64,000 nucleotides of DNA from Acinetobacter suaedae. GTDB taxonomy: Bacteria; Pseudomonadota; Gammaproteobacteria; Pseudomonadales; Moraxellaceae. Every line of letters begins with the position of its first letter. Position 1 is the stretch's first letter. The DNA is taken from NCBI RefSeq assembly GCF_008630915.1, contig NZ_CP043909.1, forward strand, positions 806,001 through 870,000. Reading direction: 5' to 3'. Of this stretch, positions 60,301-64,000 are shown one piece after another. A model generated the notes under the pieces. The model was not told the origin of the DNA, made no database searches, and saw nothing but the letters and a program-made list of their open reading frames with translations. Both the position numbers and the translations under genes were made by a program.

Positions 60301-63300
60301 TGACTCTGACTCTGATAGCGACAGCGACTCAGACAGCGACAGCGACTCTGACAGCGACAGCGATTCAGACTCTGATAGCGACAGCGACTCTGACTCTGAT
60401 AGCGACAGTGATTCAGACTCTGATAGCGACAGCGACTCAGACAGCGACAGCGATTCTGACTCTGATAGTGACTCTGACTCTGATTCCGACAGCGATTCTG
60501 ACTCAGACAGCGACAGTGACTCTGACTCAGACAGCGATTCAGACAGTGACTCTGATAGCGACAGCGACTCTGACTCTGATAGTGACTCTGACTCAGACAG
60601 CGACTCTGACTCTGATAGTGACTCTGATAGCGACAGTGATTCAGACTCTGATAGTGACAGCGACAGTGACTCTGACTCAGACAGCGACAGCGATTCTGAC
60701 TCAGACAGCGACAGCGATTCTGACTCAGACAGCGACTCTGACTCTGATAGTGACTCTGACTCAGACAGCGACAGTGATTCTGACTCTGATAGCGACAGTG
60801 ATTCAGACTCTGATAGTGACAGCGACTCTGACTCTGACAGCGACAGCGATTCTGACTCAGACAGCGACAGTGATTCTGACTCTGATAGCGACAGTGATTC
60901 AGACTCTGATAGTGACAGCGACTCTGACTCTGACAGCGACAGCGATTCTGACAGTGACTCTGATAGCGACAGCGACTCAGACAGCGACAGCGATTCTGAC
61001 TCTGATAGTGACTCAGATGTCAATTTACTAGTTGATATCACGATTGTTGCAGACGTTGATGGTGATAACATCATCACTGGTAGTGAGTTAAATGGCAGTG
61101 CTGACCTTGAAGTTCATGTTGGATTAGCTGCTGATGCTTATGAGGGAATGGAGGTTGAGCTTAATGTAGATGGCGAACTTTCTACTCATATTGTCACTGC
61201 TGATGATATTGCAAATGGTTATATTGCTACGACAATTACCACAACTGGTAGTGGTGTAATTAATATTGAAGCAACAGCGACGAATGCTGATGGCATTACT
61301 GACACTACATCTCTTGTTGTTACGATCGCACCACAAGATCTCATCACCACGATTGAAGTTGTTGGTGATGTTGATGGTAATGACTTCATCACCGCAGATG
61401 AGCTAGATATAGATGGTAACTTTACTGTTCATGTAGGCTTAGGTGATGGTGCTTACGAAGGGTTGGTGGTTAGTGTAAATGGCAGTGATTATGTCGTTAC
61501 ACAAACTGATCTTGATAATGGGTATATCGTTGCCACAATTGCTGGTACTGATGGTTTAGTAAATATTACAGCCGAAGCATCAGATGTTTGGGGTGATACA
61601 GATTCAACCTCTATTTCGATAACCGTGGATACAACAGCACCAGTGGTTGGTCTAGATGATGTGTTAAGCACACTTCCATCACCAGAGTTAACCGGTACGA
61701 TTGATGATCCAGAAGCAGAAGTGGTTGTTACTGTAGATGGTGTTGACTATGTTGCGATCAACAATGGAGATGGCACATGGACCTTACCAGCAGGCGAATT
61801 GCCAGAGTTAGCAGATGGTGATTACACCGTTACTGTGACAGCAACAGACCCAGCAGGTAATACATCGACAGTAGAAGGTAGCTTCGGAATCGATACAACA
61901 GCACCAGTGGTTGGTCTAGATGATGTGTTAAGCACACTTCCATCACCAGAGTTAACCGGTACGATTGATGATCCAGAAGCAGAAGTGGTTGTTACTGTAG
62001 ATGGTGTTGACTATGTTGCGATCAACAATGGAGATGGCACATGGACCTTACCAGCAGGCGAATTGCCAGAGTTAACAGATGGTGATTACACCATTACTGT
62101 AACGGCAACTGATCCAGCGGGTAACACGACTACAATCGAAGCAGGTTTAACAATCGATACAACAGCACCAGTGGTTGGTCTAGATGATGTGTTAAGCACA
62201 CTTCCATCACCAGAGTTAACCGGTACGATTGATGATCCAGAAGCAGAAGTGGTTGTTACTGTAGATGGTGTTGACTATGTTGCGATCAACAATGGAGATG
62301 GCACATGGACCTTACCAGCAGGCGAATTGCCAGAGTTAACAGATGGTGATTACACCATTACTGTAACGGCAACTGATCCAGCGGGTAACACGACTACAAT
62401 CGAAGCAGGTTTAACAATCGATACAACAGCACCAGTGGTTGGTCTAGATGATGTGTTAAGCACACTTCCATCACCAGAGTTAACCGGTACGATTGATGAT
62501 CCAGAAGCAGAAGTGGTTGTTACTGTAGATGGTGTTGACTATGTTGCGATCAACAATGGAGATGGCACATGGACCTTACCAGCAGGCGAATTGCCAGAGT
62601 TAGCAGATGGTGATTACACCGTTACTGTGACAGCAACAGACCCAGCAGGTAATACATCGACAGTAGAAGGTAGCTTCGGAATCGATACAACAGCACCAGT
62701 GGTTGGTCTAGATGATGTGTTAAGCACACTTCCATCACCAGAGTTAACCGGTACGATTGATGATCCAGAAGCAGAAGTGGTTGTTACTGTAGATGGTGTT
62801 GACTATGTTGCGATCAACAATGGAGATGGCACATGGACCTTACCAGCAGGCGAATTGCCAGAGTTAGCAGATGGTGATTACACCGTTACTGTGACAGCAA
62901 CAGACCCAGCAGGTAATACATCGACAGTAGAAGGTAGCTTCGGAATCGATACAACAGCACCAGTGGTTGGTCTAGATGATGTGTTAAGCACACTTCCATC
63001 ACCAGAGTTAACCGGTACGATTGATGATCCAGAAGCAGAAGTGGTTGTTACTGTAGATGGTGTTGACTATGTTGCGATCAACAATGGAGATGGCACATGG
63101 ACCTTACCAGCAGGCGAATTGCCAGAGTTAGCAGATGGTGATTACACCGTTACTGTGACAGCAACAGACCCAGCAGGTAATACATCGACAGTAGAAGGTA
63201 GCTTCGGAATCGATACAACAGCACCAGTGGTTGGTCTAGATGATGTGTTAAGCACACTTCCATCACCAGAGTTAACCGGTACGATTGATGATCCAGAAGC

Positions 63301-64000
63301 AGAAGTGGTTGTTACTGTAGATGGTGTTGACTATGTTGCGATCAACAATGGAGATGGCACATGGACCTTACCAGCAGGCGAATTGCCAGAGTTAGCAGAT
63401 GGTGATTACACCGTTACTGTGACAGCAACAGACCCAGCAGGTAATACATCGACAGTAGAAGGTAGCTTCGGAATCGATACAACAGCACCAGTGGTTGGTC
63501 TAGATGATGTGTTAAGCACACTTCCATCACCAGAGTTAACCGGTACGATTGATGATCCAGAAGCAGAAGTGGTTGTTACTGTAGATGGTGTTGACTATGT
63601 TGCGATCAACAATGGAGATGGCACATGGACCTTACCAGCAGGCGAATTGCCAGAGTTAGCAGATGGTGATTACACCGTTACTGTGACAGCAACAGACCCA
63701 GCAGGTAATACATCGACAGTAGAAGGTAGCTTCGGAATCGATACAACAGCACCAGTGGTTGGTTTAGATGATGTGTTAAGCACACTTCCATCACCAGAGT
63801 TAACCGGTACGATTGATGATCCAGAAGCAGAAGTGGTTGTTACTGTAGATGGTGTTGACTATGTTGCGATCAACAATGGAGATGGCACATGGACCTTACC
63901 AGCAGGCGAATTGCCAGAGTTAGCAGATGGTGATTACACCGTTACTGTGACAGCAACAGACCCAGCAGGTAATACATCGACAGTAGAAGGTAGCTTCGGA
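57380..64000 (+). CDS. Giant BapA/Bap-type surface adhesin with a Ser-Asp stalk and Ig-like repeats (partial, runs off the right edge)
   Basis: One frame is open from ATG 57380 (GAGG 10 nt upstream) to the window end: 2207 codons, no stop. Residues 1-95 resemble the BapA prefix-like domain ([16 protein letters not shown] near residues 56-71). An acidic patch spans residues 96-115. W164 to G183 is a hydrophobic Gly/Ala segment ([20 protein letters not shown]). Residues 192-1213 are almost pure Ser-Asp. Two diverged Ig-like modules cover 1214-1420. From residue 1422 come 88-residue Ig-like repeats. The family is secreted by a type I system and mediates surface attachment and biofilm; the C-terminal secretion signal would lie past the edge. 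There is no Sec signal peptide, as expected. Function is inferred from architecture. An antisense frame across the Ser-Asp tract is an artefact. Confidence 0.85.
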   Translation, partial: MSEIQIISKESHKTLLNTTDSTTALSPSQPAVVLIKIPIEDVAQVKRDGTNAVVFLKNGEQIVIQNFFANDNSQNLDNSLVFQGEDGKLIWARFKDSESDSDADSDADADADADVEPDMEAAVYLEETPVAIPPVVQAPVSDAVFQPIDSITPLLYHDGGISPWLWGVPLVAGGIIAAASGGGSKKRSNDESDSDADSDSDSDSDSDSDSDSDSDSDSDSDSDSDSDSDSDSDSDSDSDSDSDSDSDSDSDSDSDSDSDSDSDSDSDSDSDSDSDSDSDSDSDSDSDSDSDSDSDSDSDSDSDSDSDSDSDSDSDSDSDSDSDSDSDSDSDSDSDSDSDSDSDSDSDSDSDSDSDSDSDSDSDSDSDSDSDSDSDSDSDSDSDSDSDSDSDSDSDSDSDSDSDSDSDSDSDSDSDSDSDSDSDSDSDSDSDSDSDSDSDSDSDSDSDSDSDSDSDSDSDSDSDSDSDSDSDSDSDSDSDSDSDSDSDSDSDSDSDSDSDSDSDSDSDSDSDSDSDSDSDSDSDSDSDSDSDSDSDSDSDSDSDSDSDSDSDSDSDSDSDSDSDSDSDSDSDSDSDSDSDSDSDSDSDSDSDSDSDSDSDSDSDSDSDSDSDSDSDSDSDSDSDSDSDSDSDSDSDSDSDSDSDSDSDSDSDSDSDSDSDSDSDSDSDSDSDSDSDSDSDSDSDSDSDSDSDSDSDSDSDSDSDSDSDSDSDSDSDSDSDSDSDSDSDSDSDSDSDSDSDSDSDSDSDSDSDSDSDSDSDSDSDSDSDSDSDSDSDSDSDSDSDSDSDSDSDSDSDSDSDSDSDSDSDSDSDSDSDSDSDSDSDSDSDSDSDSDSDSDSDSDSDSDSDSDSDSDSDSDSDSDSDSDSDSDSDSDSDSDSDSDSDSDSDSDSDSDSDSDSDSDSDSDSDSDSDSDSDSDSDSDSDSDSDSDSDSDSDSDSDSDSDSDSDSDSDSDSDSDSDSDSDSDSDSDSDSDSDSDSDSDSDSDSDSDSDSDSDSDSDSDSDSDSDSDSDSDSDSDSDSDSDSDSDSDSDSDSDSDSDSDSDSDSDSDSDSDSDSDSDSDSDSDSDSDSDSDSDSDSDSDSDSDSDSDSDSDSDSDSDSDSDSDSDSDSDSDSDSDSDSDSDSDSDSDSDSDSDSDSDSDSDSDSDSDSDSDSDSDSDSDSDSDSDSDSDSDSDSDSDSDSDSDSDSDSDSDSDSDSDSDSDSDSDSDSDSDVNLLVDITIVADVDGDNIITGSELNGSADLEVHVGLAADAYEGMEVELNVDGELSTHIVTADDIANGYIATTITTTGSGVINIEATATNADGITDTTSLVVTIAPQDLITTIEVVGDVDGNDFITADELDIDGNFTVHVGLGDGAYEGLVVSVNGSDYVVTQTDLDNGYIVATIAGTDGLVNITAEASDVWGDTDSTSISITVDTTAPVVGLDDVLSTLPSPELTGTIDDPEAEVVVTVDGVDYVAINNGDGTWTLPAGELPELADGDYTVTVTATDPAGNTSTVEGSFGIDTTAPVVGLDDVLSTLPSPELTGTIDDPEAEVVVTVDGVDYVAINNGDGTWTLPAGELPELTDGDYTITVTATDPAGNTTTIEAGLTIDTTAPVVGLDDVLSTLPSPELTGTIDDPEAEVVVTVDGVDYVAINNGDGTWTLPAGELPELTDGDYTITVTATDPAGNTTTIEAGLTIDTTAPVVGLDDVLSTLPSPELTGTIDDPEAEVVVTVDGVDYVAINNGDGTWTLPAGELPELADGDYTVTVTATDPAGNTSTVEGSFGIDTTAPVVGLDDVLSTLPSPELTGTIDDPEAEVVVTVDGVDYVAINNGDGTWTLPAGELPELADGDYTVTVTATDPAGNTSTVEGSFGIDTTAPVVGLDDVLSTLPSPELTGTIDDPEAEVVVTVDGVDYVAINNGDGTWTLPAGELPELADGDYTVTVTATDPAGNTSTVEGSFGIDTTAPVVGLDDVLSTLPSPELTGTIDDPEAEVVVTVDGVDYVAINNGDGTWTLPAGELPELADGDYTVTVTATDPAGNTSTVEGSFGIDTTAPVVGLDDVLSTLPSPELTGTIDDPEAEVVVTVDGVDYVAINNGDGTWTLPAGELPELADGDYTVTVTATDPAGNTSTVEGSFGIDTTAPVVGLDDVLSTLPSPELTGTIDDPEAEVVVTVDGVDYVAINNGDGTWTLPAGELPELADGDYTVTVTATDPAGNTSTVEGSFG
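57953..61018 (+). repeat. Ser-Asp coding tract, about 511 dipeptides
   Basis: 3066 bp with a six-base periodicity: GAY alternating with TCN or AGY codons, in frame from residue 192 to 1213, with one Ala replacing Ser near the start and no other interruption seen. Serine codons vary (AGC, AGT, TCT, TCA, TCC), so the DNA is not a simple microsatellite, while the protein is uniform. GC content is clearly above the rest of the window. Confidence 0.97.
58501..59658 (+). repeat. Tandem duplication of about 600 bp inside the Ser-Asp tract
   Basis: The segment 58501-59106 (606 bp) recurs as 59107-59658 (552 bp). The second copy differs by one extra hexamer near 59360 and lacks one copy of a 60-bp unit that the first has twice (around 58900-58980). 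The serine-codon pattern matches throughout. A 54-bp unit is also repeated at 58447-58500 and 58501-58554. Confidence 0.8.
61019..61640 (+). other. Two diverged Ig-like modules of the adhesin
   Basis: Both modules share the pattern VxDVDGxxxIT, a HVGL strand and AYEGxxVxV, spaced about 100 residues apart. They are related to each other but much less alike than the 88-residue repeats that follow. They begin straight after the last Ser-Asp pair and end at the first DTTAP. Confidence 0.7.
61643..64000 (+). repeat. Tandem 264-bp (88-residue) Ig-like repeats, eight complete and one cut
   Basis: Units start at 61643, 61907, 62171, 62435, 62699, 62963, 63227, 63491 and 63755 (last one cut at the edge). 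Each begins [18 protein letters not shown] and ends near DTTAP. The first 165 bp or so are nearly identical in all copies; the last 95 bp come in two types. Copies 2 and 3 have TDGDYTIT with [13 protein letters not shown]; the others have ADGDYTVT with [13 protein letters not shown]. The copy at 63755 has one silent C-to-T change (CTA to TTA). Such uniformity points to recent expansion or gene conversion. Confidence 0.97.

Noticed and set aside
57897..61031. Second plus-strand ORF (1044 codons) rich in Thr, Ala, Leu and Ile
   Set aside because: Another frame of the same repeat tract. It ends right after the tract and has no start signal or recognisable domain.
57847..61077. Long minus-strand ORF (1076 codons) rich in Ser-Glu-Leu
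   Set aside because: It is the antisense reading of the Ser-Asp tract. The six-base pattern leaves that frame free of stops by chance, there is no matching ribosome site or flanking domain, and the plus-strand frame continues on both sides into recognisable domains.
61643..64000. CRISPR array or integron-like repeats
   Set aside because: The units are 264 bp, contiguous and translate in one frame as Ig-like domains.

Overview
The window reads as chromosomal DNA of an Acinetobacter species. The composition is AT-rich outside one repeat tract, the RND pump at the left closely resembles AdeIJK, and the citrate synthase, succinate dehydrogenase and 2-oxoglutarate dehydrogenase genes lie in one cluster as in that genus. 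The species cannot be decided from what is visible. There is no rRNA, tRNA, IS element, phage or CRISPR array that I could recognise.

Layout. 1-2.2 kb: the tail of one gene of unknown function and a complete tandem paralogue, then an SDR oxidoreductase and a small membrane protein. 2.2-9.7 kb (minus): two YbjQ-family genes and the pap2-adeI-adeJ-adeK block, with a promoter at 9688-9716 that contains a perfect 22-bp palindrome. 9.8-16.7 kb: a Gcr-family membrane protein, a polyprenyl synthase, rplU-rpmA, a pirin, lolA and a DUF3298 lipoprotein. 16.8-23.3 kb: serS, cysG, trmL, an HxlR regulator with a VOC gene divergent from a flavodoxin-like gene across a palindromic operator, and a VWA lipoprotein with a Thr-Pro repeat. 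23.5-36.8 kb: an APC permease, an SCP2-domain gene with an iron alcohol dehydrogenase, lipB and ybeD, rpoD, two small acidic or UPF0149 genes, LysE/LysR, TPMT, trhO, a DUF1289 gene and gltA. 37.6-49.5 kb: sdhCDAB and sucAB-lpd-sucCD, which with gltA supply much of the TCA cycle. 49.5-57 kb: a flotillin/YqiJ pair, trpS, a DUF808 protein, a YpfJ-type metallopeptidase and a CPA1 Na+/H+ antiporter.

The most unusual object runs from 57380 off the right edge. It is one open frame of at least 2207 codons for a giant BapA/Bap-type surface adhesin. It has a BapA-like N-terminal prefix, a hydrophobic Gly/Ala segment, an uninterrupted Ser-Asp tract of about 1022 residues, two diverged Ig-like modules, and then at least nine near-identical 88-residue Ig-like repeats. 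The Ser-Asp tract itself contains a tandem duplication of about 600 bp. Such a long Ser-Asp stalk is best known from Gram-positive Sdr/Clf adhesins, so its place between a Bap-type prefix and Ig-like repeats is the leading candidate for something little described here.

Other leads are the putative operator on the pap2-adeIJK promoter, an orphan terminator at 52048-52081 that hints at a small RNA, a structured cysG-trmL spacer, and a small ORF ahead of sucA. All functional calls come from reading motifs, lengths and context by eye. No database search was run.
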